This document shows positions 4,649 to 5,300 of a stretch of DNA of 5,300 nt, piece after piece. The notes beneath the pieces were generated by a model. That model worked only from the letters and a program-made list of their open reading frames with translations, had not been told where the DNA came from and searched no databases. Every line of letters begins with the position of its first letter. The stretch's first letter is position 1. A program made the translations under genes and the position numbers. The stretch lies in contig SKKR01000332.1 of assembly GCA_007123655.1 (NCBI GenBank), forward strand, positions 1 through 5,300. Direction: 5' to 3'. Source of the DNA: Thermomicrobiaceae bacterium. GTDB lineage: Bacteria; Chloroflexota; Chloroflexia; Thermomicrobiales; Thermomicrobiaceae.

Positions 4649-5300
4649 ATGAACCAGTCCCAGTCCCGGCTTTTGCAGCCGGAAGACCTTCTCTCGTTGA
4701 ACGTGGTGACCGACGCAGAGATCTCGCCGGACGGCGCTCTGATCTCCTGCGTTGTCCAGGAAGCCGACCTGGAAGAAAACCGCTACCGTTCGGCGATCTG
4801 GCTTGTGGATACGAACAGTGGACATTCCCGGAAGTTCACCTCGGGCGCCTCTCGCGACCGCGAACCCCGCTGGTCACCGGACGGCAACGTGCTCGCCTTC
4901 GTCTCGGACCGCTCCGGCACGCCGCACGTGCACCTGATTCCCAGGAACGGCGGGGAAGCCCGACAACTCACCCATGTAAAACGAGGCGTCTCGAGCATCA
5001 CCTGGTCACCTGACGGGACCCGAATCGCCTTCCTCTCAACCGAGGGTTACGGAGTCCCGGACGAGGAACGAAACCAGCCTGGCGGGATGATTCGCCACGT
5101 GACGCGCCGAAAATACCGGTTCGACGTCACCGGCTATATCGACGATCGCTTCGCGCAAGTCTGGTACGTCGACCTGGATACGAACGGAGCCCAGCAGGTG
5201 ACCGCCGGGGAAAGCTCGGCGTCGGACCCGCAATGGTCCCCGGACGGTCAGAAGATCGCCTTCATCGCCAATCGGAAGGACGAGGCGCCGGAAGGGCACG
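4649..5300 (+). CDS. S9-family (prolyl oligopeptidase-like) peptidase, N-terminal propeller (partial, runs off right edge)
   Basis: This is the first 217 residues of an S9 serine peptidase of the acylaminoacyl-peptidase/dipeptidyl-peptidase type, which clips short peptides. The visible part is the WD40/TolB-like beta-propeller that gates the active site. Repeats of the Ser-Pro-Asp-Gly blade motif occur at residues 26-29, 76-79, 120-123 and 197-200, each followed by a strand such as LAFVSDR, IAFLS or IAFIANRK. The opening LLQPEDLLSLNVVTDAEISP (8-27) and the segment RRKYRFDVTGYIDDRFAQVW (153-172) are characteristic of bacterial S9 peptidases. No signal peptide is present, so it is probably cytoplasmic. 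The ATG at 4649 has AGGAG eight bases upstream. The alpha/beta-hydrolase domain with the catalytic Ser, Asp and His would lie beyond the window, so catalytic competence cannot be judged. It is divergent from the DUF892 gene. Confidence 0.9.
   Translation, partial: MNQSQSRLLQPEDLLSLNVVTDAEISPDGALISCVVQEADLEENRYRSAIWLVDTNSGHSRKFTSGASRDREPRWSPDGNVLAFVSDRSGTPHVHLIPRNGGEARQLTHVKRGVSSITWSPDGTRIAFLSTEGYGVPDEERNQPGGMIRHVTRRKYRFDVTGYIDDRFAQVWYVDLDTNGAQQVTAGESSASDPQWSPDGQKIAFIANRKDEAPEGH

Noticed and set aside
4308..4652. 114-codon plus-strand frame leading into the S9 start
   Set aside because: It has no ribosome-binding site or motif and an arginine/serine/cysteine-rich composition typical of non-coding GC-rich DNA.

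Overview
The window looks like ordinary chromosomal DNA from a GC-rich bacterium (roughly 60% G+C by eye), with no sign of phage, transposon, CRISPR or toxin-antitoxin content. Two features suggest a Chloroflexota/Thermomicrobia-type genome: the S9 peptidase N-terminus, and a CofD/YvcK-like protein of the DSGGSS variant rather than the Bacillus type. Placement rests on family resemblance from memory and is low confidence. Genes are tightly packed on both strands.

Layout. (1) On the minus strand, a two-gene unit reads leftward. A flavodoxin-fold NADPH-dependent FMN reductase (start about 1571, stop 1008) is followed 10 bases later by an ABC exporter (start 997) that runs off the left edge. The reductase stop codon is part of the exporter's Shine-Dalgarno sequence, so the two are probably translationally coupled. 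(2) A divergent control region (1572-1769) has a good sigma70-type promoter for the rightward gene and two small direct-repeat families. (3) On the plus strand lie a LigB-type class III extradiol dioxygenase homologue (1770-2657) and then a CofD/YvcK-family protein (2728-3717), which may have its own extended -10 promoter. (4) A short convergent region (3718-3841) holds a hairpin cluster. (5) On the minus strand is a DUF892/YciF ferritin-like protein (3842-4339). (6) A divergent spacer of about 310 bases (4340-4648) is rich in inverted repeats and has an extended -10 for the next gene. (7) On the plus strand is the N-terminal beta-propeller part of an S9 prolyl-oligopeptidase-family peptidase (4649 to the right edge).

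Functionally this is a set of neighbours, not an obvious single pathway. The redox and metal theme (flavin reductase, non-haem iron dioxygenase, ferritin-like stress protein) is suggestive but unproven. The YvcK-like gene has neither rapZ nor whiA next to it within this window. I found no convincing new multi-gene system. The most inspectable non-coding signals are the repeats at 1621-1679, the nested inverted repeats at 4371-4468, and the arms flanking the promoter at 2659-2700.
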